Source of the DNA: Cyanobacteria bacterium M_surface_10_m2_179
Lineage (GTDB): Bacteria > Cyanobacteriota > Cyanobacteriia > PCC-6307 > Cyanobiaceae
Direction of reading: 5' to 3'
Assembly (NCBI GenBank): GCA_016882545.1
Contig: VGPW01000009.1
Coordinates: 1 to 36,829, forward strand
DNA: 36,829 bases
The position numbers and the translations under genes are program-made. Within the stretch, counting starts at the first letter, position 1. The number at the start of each line of letters is the position of its first letter. Positions 9,943-19,735 of this stretch are shown piece after piece. The notes beneath the pieces were generated by a model. It did no database searches and was not told where the DNA came from. It worked only from the letters and a program-made list of their open reading frames with translations.

Positions 9943-10680
9943 GTGATCACTGCCCAACCGCGCACGATCCTGATCAGCGGCGCCAGCCGCGGCATCGGCC
10001 GTGCCATCGCCGAGCGCCTCCTCGCCGATGGCCATCGACTCAGTCTGGGCTTGCGCAATCCAGCCGCTTTAGGCGGCACGAGCCTGGATCCGGCGATCGC
10101 TGGCGCGGATCGCACAGGCCAGCCGCGCGTACAGCTGCATGACTACGACGCTCAGAATCCAGCGGCAGCTGAAGCCTGGGTGGCGAGCAGCGTGAGCCAT
10201 TTCGGCGCGATCGACACGGTGGTGCACTGCGCCGGTGTGTTCTCGAGAACGCCACTGCTCTTTGCGCCAGGGCAGGAGCAAGAAATTCAACAGCTCTGGG
10301 ATGTGAATGTGATGGGGCCGTGGTGGCTCACCCGAGCGGCCTGGCCCCATCTCAGCGGCCACGGCGCCGGGCGGATCGTGGTGTTGGTGTCGATGAGCGG
10401 CAAACGCTCCAAGGGGCGGCTGGCGGGCTACACCGCCAGCAAATTCGCCCTGATGGGGCTGTGCCAAACCATGCGCAACGAGGGCTGGGATCAGGGCATC
10501 CGCGTCACCGCGATCTGTCCCAGCTGGGTCAACACCGACATGGCCGCCGCCGTGAACGCCATGCCCAAGGAGGCGATGAGCCAACCCGCCGACATCGCCG
10601 CCATGACCGCGCAGCTGCTGGAGCTACCCAACAGCTGCGTGCCGTTCGAGCTGGCGGTGAGTTGCAACCTTGAGGTGTAA
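9943..10680 (+). CDS. SDR family NAD(P)-dependent oxidoreductase
   Basis: TILISGASRGIGRAIAERL; YTASKFALMGL catalytic YxxxK; GTG start. Confidence 0.92.
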   Translation: MITAQPRTILISGASRGIGRAIAERLLADGHRLSLGLRNPAALGGTSLDPAIAGADRTGQPRVQLHDYDAQNPAAAEAWVASSVSHFGAIDTVVHCAGVFSRTPLLFAPGQEQEIQQLWDVNVMGPWWLTRAAWPHLSGHGAGRIVVLVSMSGKRSKGRLAGYTASKFALMGLCQTMRNEGWDQGIRVTAICPSWVNTDMAAAVNAMPKEAMSQPADIAAMTAQLLELPNSCVPFELAVSCNLEV

Positions 10681-10703
10681 TCGGCCCACCGTGCCAGATC
10701 AGC

Positions 10704-11381
10704 TCAGCCGTTGGGCTGCAGATCCTCGAAGCGGAACACCTGACGGCCGGCCGGGGTGTCACCGAAGGCCTCGGTTTCCACCACGCGCTCGCTCAGCACC
10801 CAGGGGCCTTCACCAGCCAGGGGCACAAAGGTATCGGTGAAGGTGCTCTTGCCGCCGCGGGCTGCACCGGTTGCGGGATCGGCGTACTGGCTGGTGTAGC
10901 TGTGGCTGAGGTAGCCGCTGCCGGTGTCAGTGGTGCTCTCGGTGAAGATGGTTACCACGGTGCCGTGGATGTGGCGGTGCACCATCGTCACCACATCACC
11001 CTTGATGCGGTAGCGATCGCCGGCGTTCTTGCCGCCCACGATCACCTCAGTGCCCACGGCATCGGTGTCGCCGGCGGTGAATGTGTTCTCGCCGTGGGTC
11101 TGCTCAAAGCTGCGGCGCACCCGGTGGATGCACACCTCCCAGAGTTGGGAGGCCAGAGCCTTGTGGATCTCTTCGTTGTCGATGCCTTCCACCTGGGCCT
11201 TGAGGTCAGCGCCCACCGTGAAGGTGCCCTCCACGCGCTGGTCGCCCTGTTCCCACACGCAACGCCCGCTGTAGCCCGCAAAGCCTGGCGCCCACGTGTA
11301 GCGGTTCTCGTAGGCAGCGCGGAAAGCGGCAGTGCAGTCGCTGCCGAGAGCGATCACGGCAGGGCTGGGAGCAACGGTCAC
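10704..11381 (-). CDS. DUF3386 family protein
   Basis: AAFRAAYENRYTWAPGFAGYSGRCVWEQGDQRVEGTFTVGADLKAQVEGI..; cyanobacterial DUF3386-like. Confidence 0.75.
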   Translation of the reverse strand: MTVAPSPAVIALGSDCTAAFRAAYENRYTWAPGFAGYSGRCVWEQGDQRVEGTFTVGADLKAQVEGIDNEEIHKALASQLWEVCIHRVRRSFEQTHGENTFTAGDTDAVGTEVIVGGKNAGDRYRIKGDVVTMVHRHIHGTVVTIFTESTTDTGSGYLSHSYTSQYADPATGAARGGKSTFTDTFVPLAGEGPWVLSERVVETEAFGDTPAGRQVFRFEDLQPNG

Positions 11382-11958
11382 GGCGAGGACTTACGAAGGA
11401 AGTCCAGGCTACGGGGTTGAGCTGGGTGCTGGTCCGGACAGATTCACAGCTCACGGAAACACAGCCTCGCCAACAGGGACTGGGCCTTGTCATAGCCCCC
11501 GGAATTTGATCTGACGTGACCCCCTTCATTGGACCAAGCGCATGATGTAGGCCATGAGGTCCATGACGACCAGCCTGCGGCCCTTGCCTCCTGGATGCTG
11601 GGGTCGCACAAGAAGGACTCCACGGGTGTTGCCCCTCCCAGCCCAAGCAACAACTCGTTCCAGAGCATGTTCCAATACCCCGCTTCGGTGCCCTCACGGG
11701 TCAGTCACAGAGTCGCAGTGCGACCGTTCCAACAGGCGGCGACGGAGCTCAGATCGTGACCATTCCCGCTGATGTGTTTTAAAGCTTGTTCAGACCTTCC
11801 TGATCCTTCCGTCGCGATTGAAAGGTTCAGTTGGTCGACTGTCGTCGAAGGTCTCAGGGTGAGGATTCATGCCAAGAAAGCCGAGAGCCTAATCCCTCCA
11901 GTCTTGATCGACCGAGAACGTCTGCGAGGAAGCGCACAGACCGGAGGTTTCACCTGCT

Positions 11959-11976
11959 CTGGGCGACTTCGCCCAG
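11959..11976. other. Perfect inverted repeat CTGGGCG-ACTT-CGCCCAG upstream of the MinD-like gene
   Basis: 7-bp perfect stem with 4-nt loop read directly. Confidence 0.6.
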
Positions 11977-12114
11977 CTCTATCGCCTGGCAAGAATTAAG
12001 TTGCATGCCGCGCCTTGATGGCTGTGTTGAGTCTTCATGTTGACCGGCTCTGATCGGAGGATTCTCTGACTAAGATTGGGATCAGCAGCTTGCGACGCAT
12101 TGGCCAATCCATTC

Positions 12115-12861
12115 ATGATTGCCACCCACAGCTATCGTGGCGGTACTGGCAAATCGAATGTCACAGCTAATCTTGCCGTAGAGCTTGCCCGTAGCGGGCA
12201 TAACGTTGGAGTGATTGATACGGATCTTCCATCGCCCGGCATTCACATTCTCTTTGGCCAGGATCAGCCCACCACCACGGTCAATGGACTGCTCTCTCGT
12301 GAGTACAGTGTTAAGCATGCGATGATTGATGTAACACCCGATGAGATTGAAGGGGCTGGTCACATCTGGCTGCTTGCGGGTAGCCCCAAACCAACTGACA
12401 TTGCTCGGATTGTCAAAGAAGGCTACGATCTAGAGCGATTAATCGATATCTATCGCGAGTTTGGAGCTGCAGGCGAACTTGACTTCCTGTTCGTTGATAC
12501 ACACCCTGGAATTAATGAAACAACGTTAATGTCAATCACTGTCGCAGATCTATTACTAATGCTTCTCCGACCTGATCGCCAGGACTACCAGGGAACAGCA
12601 GTGACCGTCGATGTCGCGCGGAAGTTGGGAGTTCCTGCGCTCCGCTTCGTTGTTAATAAGGCCATTGCAAGTCTTGACTGGGCTAGTCTCCGCTCAACTC
12701 TAGAGACAACGTACGGTGATCCATGCTTAGCAATTCTTCCACAGTCTGACGAGATTATGATGTATGGCGGCAATGGGCTTTTCTGTCTTCAGCAGCCTGA
12801 TCATCCTCTAGCCGTTGCACTCCGCGAGATTGCACAAGCCATCTCTATATTGCGACACTGA
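12115..12861 (+). CDS. MinD/ParA-like P-loop ATPase
   Basis: MIATHSYRGGTGKSNVTANLAVELARSGHNVGVIDTDLPSPGIHILFG (deviant Walker A), LDFLFVDTHPGINETTL (Walker B), C-terminal half typical of MinD/ParA. Confidence 0.9.
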   Translation: MIATHSYRGGTGKSNVTANLAVELARSGHNVGVIDTDLPSPGIHILFGQDQPTTTVNGLLSREYSVKHAMIDVTPDEIEGAGHIWLLAGSPKPTDIARIVKEGYDLERLIDIYREFGAAGELDFLFVDTHPGINETTLMSITVADLLLMLLRPDRQDYQGTAVTVDVARKLGVPALRFVVNKAIASLDWASLRSTLETTYGDPCLAILPQSDEIMMYGGNGLFCLQQPDHPLAVALREIAQAISILRH

Positions 12862-12876
12862 TCATTCCCGGCACTT

Positions 12877-13743
12877 ATGTTAACCATGTTGTCACTTTTC
12901 ACACAGCTACTAGCGGCAGCACCTGCCGGCACTCCAGGCAAAAGTGCAGCCGCAAGCTTTCCCGTAGAGCTTGGCCTTCTTCTTCTTCTTCTCTCAGTTT
13001 TACTCGTCGTTTTACGGGCCAGATTACTGCTTGAGCTGATTTCACGTAGCGATAATCGCAGCCGCGCCAAAGCTTTTCGCTGGCCTACAGCATTACAATC
13101 TTTTTCAGGAGGTCTTGCTGCTGCGTATGTACTCTTACTCTTATTGCCGGAGCTCAATGTAATCACAGCCGAGCTGCGTGGTCCCCGTTTCCTAGCTTTT
13201 GATCTCGCCTTGGCTGGTCTCTTGATCTTTAAGGGCATTCAGCATTATTGCTTTCGAAGAGTGTCGGCCGATTTCGATTCGCAGGCTGAATGGAAGTTCG
13301 TGGGAGTCAAAGTTGCCGAAAAGCGCTCAAACTTCCACATCAGCCTGGGAATGTTCATCGCTTATTCATCTCTTATCTTGCTGACGTTCCCATTTCAGTA
13401 CAGCCATCTCGGCAGCACCTTATCAGTAGCCCTATACCTCTTGACATTCGCGCTTCATCTCGGCTTCAACGCGCTGGCTGTTTGCGAAGAAGACGAACAC
13501 CGTTTTGCAAAGTTGGCGCCCAGACTCGTTGTGCCGATTTTATTGGTTGCATCTGTCTTTGCGGCGCTTAAGGTATTACCCAACCAGATCTCTCTCAGCG
13601 CCTTTGCAATGCTGGCTGGGATTGTGATCTACAATGTGTTTCAGGTCGAAGTTCGCAAACCCGAAAATACATCATTCATATGGTTTGTGATCGGCTCGCT
13701 AACCTTCTCCATGCTTGGTGCATTCTCCTTCCTGAGCTCATGA
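12877..13743 (+). CDS. Polytopic integral membrane protein, unknown function (ZIP-like motif)
   Basis: Multiple hydrophobic spans; SFSGGLAAAYVLLLLLPEL resembles the GxxxAYVFLHLLPE motif of ZIP-like membrane proteins. Confidence 0.8.
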   Translation: MLTMLSLFTQLLAAAPAGTPGKSAAASFPVELGLLLLLLSVLLVVLRARLLLELISRSDNRSRAKAFRWPTALQSFSGGLAAAYVLLLLLPELNVITAELRGPRFLAFDLALAGLLIFKGIQHYCFRRVSADFDSQAEWKFVGVKVAEKRSNFHISLGMFIAYSSLILLTFPFQYSHLGSTLSVALYLLTFALHLGFNALAVCEEDEHRFAKLAPRLVVPILLVASVFAALKVLPNQISLSAFAMLAGIVIYNVFQVEVRKPENTSFIWFVIGSLTFSMLGAFSFLSS

Positions 13744-13748
13744 ACTGA

Positions 13749-14474
13749 TTACTCGCCGCGCAGTCTTCGCCGGAGATCATCAGCATTATTCCTCAGGTTC
13801 TTGAAACTTTCATTGCCAACAATTGATTCAACTTCTTCGGCAGCTCGGCGTTGATCTATCTGGAGATTAAGTGAATTGATTTTAGTTTGCAGCTCTGCTT
13901 CGCGTTGTTGAATCCTTGCGAGCATCGTTCTGAAGGCATCACGGGCACCCTTAACCGTCGCGTCATCGCCGCCAGCACTATTTAAGAGTGTTTGCACTCC
14001 GATGTAGTCGTTATTAGCAACCAGTGCAGTGAGGTGGCTGAAGTCATTGATGAAACGCACCAACCGGCGAGCTCTCGCGCTCAAAATTAATAAGAATTCC
14101 TGTCGGGCCTCATCGTCAATATCAATGAGCCGAAGTGCCTGTTCCCGATCGAGAAACAGCAAGTGGGATCCTTGGTTACCGGCGGTGCAACTTGCAGAGC
14201 GCGTTGACTCGCCAAGCAACGACATTTCACCAATCAATTCACCTGCTGCTAACGTTGCGAGCTCGATTCGATCACCAGAACGATTGTCAATTGAAACGCT
14301 GATACTGCCTTGTTCAATCAAATAGATGCCATCACTCCTATCGTTGATTCTGAACAAGCGCTCACCCGCCGCGAGGTGAATGGGTGTTCCCTGCGCTTCG
14401 GCATAGTGACGAATGAGCAGTTGCAGCCGTGTTGGCAAGCCCTTGGCCTCGGACGATTCAGGCATGTTCAACAC
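13749..14474 (-). CDS. Cyclic nucleotide-binding domain protein with C-terminal helical/coiled-coil region, no HTH
   Basis: GERLFRINDRSDGIYLIEQGSISVSI..LAAGELIGEMSLLGESTRSASC phosphate-binding cassette; tail AFRTMLARIQQREAELQTKINSLNLQIDQRRAAEEVE predicted helical. Confidence 0.88.
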   Translation of the reverse strand: MLNMPESSEAKGLPTRLQLLIRHYAEAQGTPIHLAAGERLFRINDRSDGIYLIEQGSISVSIDNRSGDRIELATLAAGELIGEMSLLGESTRSASCTAGNQGSHLLFLDREQALRLIDIDDEARQEFLLILSARARRLVRFINDFSHLTALVANNDYIGVQTLLNSAGGDDATVKGARDAFRTMLARIQQREAELQTKINSLNLQIDQRRAAEEVESIVGNESFKNLRNNADDLRRRLRGE

Positions 14475-14791
14475 CAGATTTTGGACAAATTATGATCTTG
14501 ATCCCTTAGATCTTAGATTGCAGGCGAGCGGTTGTTCTTCTAGACAGCCCTTTGAGCCGATCATATGCATTACGGATTGCTGTCTCGTCACACCGACTAG
14601 TCCTCGTGACCCCGTCTGAGGATTCACCGGTGGATCGTGCTGCAGCGTTTCAGGCTTCTAAGGCGCCATTCGCTGATCAGAGTTGAAGGCCTCCCCCTTG
14701 GGAGGGACGTCATCCAAGCTCCTTCCGAGGAGTCGAACACGACCCAACTCGAGAAGGAAAAGCTCTGAACGCAGGCCCGGTGAAGCCCCTT

Positions 14792-17700
14792 TCAGCCGTG
14801 AATGTCCTGCAGGGCATTCACCTGCAGCTGCTCCCCCTGGAGCGCCGCGATGCCTTCCACGGCAGCGCGGGCGCCAGCGAGGGTGGTCACGGTGGTGACG
14901 GCGTAATCGATGGCGGCACGGCGCAGGTATTTGTCGTCGTGGGCGGCCTGTCGGCCCACAGGCGTGTTGATCACCAGCTGAATTTCGCCGGAGCGGATCG
15001 CGTCTTCGATGTTGGGGCGGCCCTCGTGCACCTTCAGCACCGACTCCACTTGCAATCCGGCCTCACGCAGGCTGGCGGCGGTGCCTTCGGTGGCCACCAG
15101 GCGGAAGCCGAGTTGGGCGAGGCGCTGGGCCACCGGCAGCAGGGCCGGCTTGTCGCGGTCGTGGGTGGAGAGGAATACGGTGCCACTGGTGGGCAGGGCT
15201 TCGCCGGCGGCCAGCTCGGCCTTGGCGTAGGCCAAACCGAAGCCGCTGGCGGTGCCCATCACCTCGCCGGTGCTGCGCATCTCGGGGCCCAGGATCGAAT
15301 CGGCGCCCGGGAAACGCTTGAACGGCAGCACCGCTTCCTTCACCGCCTGCAGCGGCGGCTGCGGTTCGCTGGTGAGACCGATCTGCTCGAGCGTCTTGCC
15401 CGACATGATCTGGCTGGCCACCTTCGCCAACGGCACGCCGGTGGCCTTGGCCACGAAGGGCACCGTGCGGGAGGCGCGGGGGTTGGCTTCGATGATGTAA
15501 ACGTCACCATCCTTGATAGCGAACTGCAGGTTGATCAGGCCGTTCACCTGCAAGGCCAGGGCGAGCGCTTCGCTCCACTGACGAATCGTGGCGAGGGCCT
15601 GCTGCTCCAGGCTCACCGCCGGCAGGGCACAGGCGGAATCGCCCGAGTGCACGCCCGCAGGCTCGATGTGCTCCATCAGGCCACCGATCACCACGCGGCC
15701 GCTGGCATCACACAGGGCATCCACATCCACCTCGGTGGCGTTCTCCAGATACTGATCAATCAGCACCGGGTGGTCGGGTTCCACATTCACCGCCTCCACC
15801 ATGTAGCGGTTGAGCTCCTCCTCGTCGAAGACCACCTCCATGGCGCGGCCACCGAGCACATAGCTGGGACGCACCACCACCGGGTAGCCGACGCGCTCGG
15901 CCACGGCGCGGGCCTCGGCTTCGCTGCGGGCCAGGCCGTTGCGGGGCTGGCGGATGTCGAGCTTGCGCAGGATCGCCTCGAACTGCTCGCGGTCTTCTGC
16001 GGTGTCGATCGATTCGGGTGAGGTGCCCCAGATGCGGGTGCCGGTGGCCTGGCCTGCCGGCGACGCCAACCAGCGCAGCAGAGGAATCGCCAGCTTGAGC
16101 GGCGTTTGGCCGCCGAACTGCACGATGACGCCTTCGGGCTTCTCGGCCTCGATCACGTTAAGCACGTCTTCAAAGGTGAGCGGCTCGAAATAGAGGCGAT
16201 CGGAGGTGTCGTAATCGGTCGACACCGTTTCGGGGTTGGAGTTCACCATCACCGTGGCGAAGCCCTCGGCCTGCAGCGCAAAGGAGGCGTGCACGCAGCA
16301 GTAGTCGAACTCGATCCCCTGACCGATGCGGTTGGGACCGCCTCCGAGGATCATCACCTTGCGGCGGGTTTCGGGCTGCACCTCGCTTTCGGGGGCGATC
16401 AGCTCCAGGGTGCCGTCGTCGCGCAGGCGCTCGAGCGGCCGCTCGTAGGTGGCGTAGTGATACGGGGTGGTGGAGGCGAATTCGGCGGCGCAGGTGTCCA
16501 CGGTTTTGAACACCGCATTCACCCCCAGGCGCTGGCGGTGGTTGCGTACCGCAAGCTCCTGGGCGCCAGTGGCCCAGGCGATCTGACGGTCGGAGAAGCC
16601 CAACTGCTTGAGCGCAAGCAGCGCCGCTGCATCGAGATCGTCCAGGCGCGAGTCCTTCAGCCAACGCTGCTCCGCCTCGATGATCCGGCGCAGTTTCGCC
16701 AGGAACCAGGGATCGATCGAGGAAATGCGGTGAATGTCGGCATCGCTATAGCCGTTCACCATCGCGGTGCGCACCGCAAAGATGCGATCGGGTGAGGGGG
16801 TGCGCAGCAGCCGATCCAGGTCTGAGCGCTCGGGGGTTGGATCGGGGCGGTCGCAACCCCATCCGGCATGGCCGGTTTCGAGCGAGCGGATCGCCTTCTG
16901 GAACGACTCCTCAAAGTTGCGGCCGATCGCCATCGCCTCACCAACCGACTTCATCGCCGTGGTGAGCACCGCCGGGCTGCCGCGGAACTTCTCAAAGGCG
17001 AAGCGCGGCACCTTGGTGACCACGTAATCAATCGTGGGCTCGAAGCAGGCCGGCGTTTTGCCGGTGATGTCGTTGAGGATTTCGTCGAGGGTGTAGCCCA
17101 CCGCCAGGCGGGCGGCGATCTTGGCGATCGGGAAGCCGGTGGCCTTGGAGGCCAGGGCCGAGCTACGCGACACGCGCGGATTCATTTCGATCACGATCAC
17201 ATCGCCATTGACGGGATTGATCGCGAACTGGATGTTGCTGCCGCCGGTGTCGACACCGATCTCGCGGATGATTGCGATCGCCTGATCGCGCAGCCGCTGG
17301 TATTCGCGGTCGGTGAGGGTCTGGGCTGGGGCCACGGTGATCGAGTCACCGGTGTGCACGCCCATCGGATCGAGGTTCTCGATCGAGCACACGATCACCA
17401 CGTTGTCGGCGGTGTCGCGCATCACCTCCAGCTCGAACTCTTTCCAACCGAGCAGCGATTGCTCGATCAGGATCTGGTTCACCGGGCTGGCATCGAGGCC
17501 GCTCAGGCAGATCGCCCGGAACTCTTCGGGGTTGTAGGCGATGCCGCCACCGCTGCCGCCGAGAGTGAAGGCGGGGCGAATGATGCGCGGGTAGCTGCCG
17601 ATCTGCTCACCCACCGCCTCGGCTTCCTCGAGGGTGGTGGCGATGCCGGAGGGGCACACATCCACGCCGATGCGCCCCATCGCCTGCTTGAACAGGTCGC

Positions 17701-18085
17701 GGTCTTCGGCCTTCTCGATCGCCTGCAGGTTGGCGCCGATCAGTTCCACGCCGAACTGCTCGAGCGTGCCGTCCTTGGCGAGGGCCACCGCCAGGTTGAG
17801 AGCGGTCTGGCCGCCCATGGTGGGCAGCAGCGCGTCGGGGCGCTCCCGCTCGATCACACGCCGCACCACCTCAGGGGTGAGCGGCTCGATGAAGGTGCGA
17901 TCCGCCATGTCCGGATCGGTCATGATCGAGGCCGGGTTGCTGTTGACCAGCACCACCTCAAATCCCTCGGCCCGCAAGGCTTTGCAGGCCTGGGTGCCTG
18001 AGTAGTCGAACTCGCAGGCCTGCCCGATCACGATCGGCCCGGAACCCAGTAGCAGGATGCGACGCAAATCCGTGCGACGGGGCAT
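14792..18085 (-). CDS. carB: Carbamoyl-phosphate synthase large subunit
   Basis: [41 protein letters not shown].. full length ~1097 aa with both ATP-grasp halves and MGS-like domain. Confidence 0.98.
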   Translation of the reverse strand: MPRRTDLRRILLLGSGPIVIGQACEFDYSGTQACKALRAEGFEVVLVNSNPASIMTDPDMADRTFIEPLTPEVVRRVIERERPDALLPTMGGQTALNLAVALAKDGTLEQFGVELIGANLQAIEKAEDRDLFKQAMGRIGVDVCPSGIATTLEEAEAVGEQIGSYPRIIRPAFTLGGSGGGIAYNPEEFRAICLSGLDASPVNQILIEQSLLGWKEFELEVMRDTADNVVIVCSIENLDPMGVHTGDSITVAPAQTLTDREYQRLRDQAIAIIREIGVDTGGSNIQFAINPVNGDVIVIEMNPRVSRSSALASKATGFPIAKIAARLAVGYTLDEILNDITGKTPACFEPTIDYVVTKVPRFAFEKFRGSPAVLTTAMKSVGEAMAIGRNFEESFQKAIRSLETGHAGWGCDRPDPTPERSDLDRLLRTPSPDRIFAVRTAMVNGYSDADIHRISSIDPWFLAKLRRIIEAEQRWLKDSRLDDLDAAALLALKQLGFSDRQIAWATGAQELAVRNHRQRLGVNAVFKTVDTCAAEFASTTPYHYATYERPLERLRDDGTLELIAPESEVQPETRRKVMILGGGPNRIGQGIEFDYCCVHASFALQAEGFATVMVNSNPETVSTDYDTSDRLYFEPLTFEDVLNVIEAEKPEGVIVQFGGQTPLKLAIPLLRWLASPAGQATGTRIWGTSPESIDTAEDREQFEAILRKLDIRQPRNGLARSEAEARAVAERVGYPVVVRPSYVLGGRAMEVVFDEEELNRYMVEAVNVEPDHPVLIDQYLENATEVDVDALCDASGRVVIGGLMEHIEPAGVHSGDSACALPAVSLEQQALATIRQWSEALALALQVNGLINLQFAIKDGDVYIIEANPRASRTVPFVAKATGVPLAKVASQIMSGKTLEQIGLTSEPQPPLQAVKEAVLPFKRFPGADSILGPEMRSTGEVMGTASGFGLAYAKAELAAGEALPTSGTVFLSTHDRDKPALLPVAQRLAQLGFRLVATEGTAASLREAGLQVESVLKVHEGRPNIEDAIRSGEIQLVINTPVGRQAAHDDKYLRRAAIDYAVTTVTTLAGARAAVEGIAALQGEQLQVNALQDIHG

Positions 18086-18167
18086 GGGCAGATGTCCGGC
18101 AGCCAAACCCGCCTAGCCTCTCACGAGGGGTGGCTAGTGTTGACCCCAAGTGAGAGGTGACGTCTTC

Positions 18168-18803
18168 ATGAGCGAACTCCAGCGCCTGAAGGGGCTGCTG
18201 CCCCCCGAGATGCAGAGCTGGGTGTTTGTCGAAGCCGCCGCTTCAGCCGACCCGCCGCTGATCACGATCGAAGAGATCGGTCGCGACGAGGTGGAGATCC
18301 AGCTTGATCTGCAGAAATGGGACGCGCTGGCGATCGATCACCGCAACCTGCTGTTCTGGCATGAGGTGGGCCGCGTTCAGAACGACGCCGTGCCCCGCGA
18401 CGGCTGGGAAATGGCGGCCCTGGCCATCGGCCTGGGCGGTGCCATCGGTGAGCTGTGGGTGCAGGACGGCCTGTTGCTGCTGATGGCCCTGGGGCTCTCC
18501 GGCTTTGCCGGCTACCGCCTGTATCTGAAGAACAATTCCGAGAAGCGCCTCCAGGACGCCATCGCCGCCGACGAGCGCGCCATCGATCTGGCCTGCCGCT
18601 TCGGTTACAGCCTGCCCAACGCCTACAAGAGCCTGGGCGGCGCCCTCAAGGAGCTGGTGGAGCAAACCCGCAAGAAGAAGCAGCGGGGCTTCTACGAAGA
18701 CCGGCTCGAGGCGCTGCGCAAGAGTGCTGGTAAGGCCCGCGCCGAGATGGCGCAGCAACAGGGCTCCCGTCAATCTGTGAGCAGCGAGAACGTGTATGGC
18801 TGA
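18168..18803 (+). CDS. DUF3318 domain-containing protein
   Basis: MSELQRLKGLLPPEMQSWVFVEAAASADPPLITIEEIGRDEVEIQLDLQKWDALAIDHRNLLFWHEV. Confidence 0.85.
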   Translation: MSELQRLKGLLPPEMQSWVFVEAAASADPPLITIEEIGRDEVEIQLDLQKWDALAIDHRNLLFWHEVGRVQNDAVPRDGWEMAALAIGLGGAIGELWVQDGLLLLMALGLSGFAGYRLYLKNNSEKRLQDAIAADERAIDLACRFGYSLPNAYKSLGGALKELVEQTRKKKQRGFYEDRLEALRKSAGKARAEMAQQQGSRQSVSSENVYG

Positions 18804-19221
18804 GGCCGCGAGCGCAGCGAAACCCAGTCCCGACCCCAGCCGCCCCCGGCTCAACCTCGACGACAGCAAGCAACTGGCCCTGCTGGCTGCCGAAGCCTGC
18901 GACGACCGCAAAGCCGGCGACATCATGCTGCTGCGGGTGGAGGAGATCTCCTCGATCGCCGACTGGTTCGTGATCGCCACCGGCTTCTCCGATGTGCAGG
19001 TGCGCGCCATCGCCCGCTCGGTGGAAGACAAAATCGAGGAGGAGAGCGGCGGCCGTCTGCCCCTGCGCAAGGAGGGCCAGAAGGAAGGGCGCTGGGTTCT
19101 GCTGGATTACGGCGAGGTGATCGTGCACGCGCTCACCCCCGATGAACGCAGCTACTACGACCTGGAATCCTTCTGGGGCCACGGCGAGAAGGAAACCTAT
19201 CGAGGGGCGGATGACACCTGA
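18796..19221 (+). CDS. rsfS: Ribosomal silencing factor RsfS
   Basis: LAAEACDDRKAGDIMLLRVEEISSIADWFVIATGFSDVQVRAIARSVEDKIEEE..WVLLDYGEVIVHALTPDERSYYDLESFW. Confidence 0.93.
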   Translation: MAEAASAAKPSPDPSRPRLNLDDSKQLALLAAEACDDRKAGDIMLLRVEEISSIADWFVIATGFSDVQVRAIARSVEDKIEEESGGRLPLRKEGQKEGRWVLLDYGEVIVHALTPDERSYYDLESFWGHGEKETYRGADDT

Positions 19222-19714
19222 GCTCAGCCCTGTGGTCTGTCCGGTGCCGCGTGAGCAGCGGCCCCTGGAGCAATACAAGGAGCTGCAGGCCAGCTTGTTT
19301 TTCGTGTGGCCCCACAACGGTGCCCGCGGCCTTGCCACCCCACTGATCCGCGCCTGGCTGATCGTGCTGCCGCTCACGATGCTCGTGGCCAGTGGCAGCG
19401 TGCCCCTGCGCCACAACCTGCCGCAACTGGTGATCGCCGGTGCAGTGGCCGGGCTGGTGCTGCCGCTGTTGCTGCTGGTGCGGCAATGGCTGGGCTGGAC
19501 CAACCTGCAGCGCCGCCTGATGGCCACCGCGGTGGAATACGAGGAATCGGGCTGGTACGACGGCCAGGTGTGGGAAAAACCAGTGGCCTGGCGGCAGCAA
19601 GACCTGCTGGTGGCCACCCACGAGGTGAAGCCCGTTCTCTGGCGGTTGCAGCAAGCGATGGCCATCATTGCGGCCCTGATGCTGGTGGGCGCCAGCCTCT
19701 GTCAGGCTCTCTGA
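19211..19714 (+). CDS. CGLD27 family protein
   Basis: CPVPREQRPLEQYKELQASLFFVWPHNGARGLATPLIRAW; overlaps end of rsfS by 11 nt. Confidence 0.85.
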   Translation: MTPELSPVVCPVPREQRPLEQYKELQASLFFVWPHNGARGLATPLIRAWLIVLPLTMLVASGSVPLRHNLPQLVIAGAVAGLVLPLLLLVRQWLGWTNLQRRLMATAVEYEESGWYDGQVWEKPVAWRQQDLLVATHEVKPVLWRLQQAMAIIAALMLVGASLCQAL

Positions 19715-19735
19715 GCGATCGGGCCTGAGCCCTGC

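Noticed and set aside
11206-11697. Possible transposase remnant near 11.4-11.7 kb (end-like GGGGTCACGTCAGATCAAATTCCGGGGG)
   Set aside because: No transposase motif in any frame and no matching inverted end found by eye; left as unexplained flank.
14780-18001. Long forward ORFs 14780-16021 and 16868-18001
   Set aside because: Antisense shadow of carB, a product of high GC; compositions rich in H/R/G with no family resemblance.
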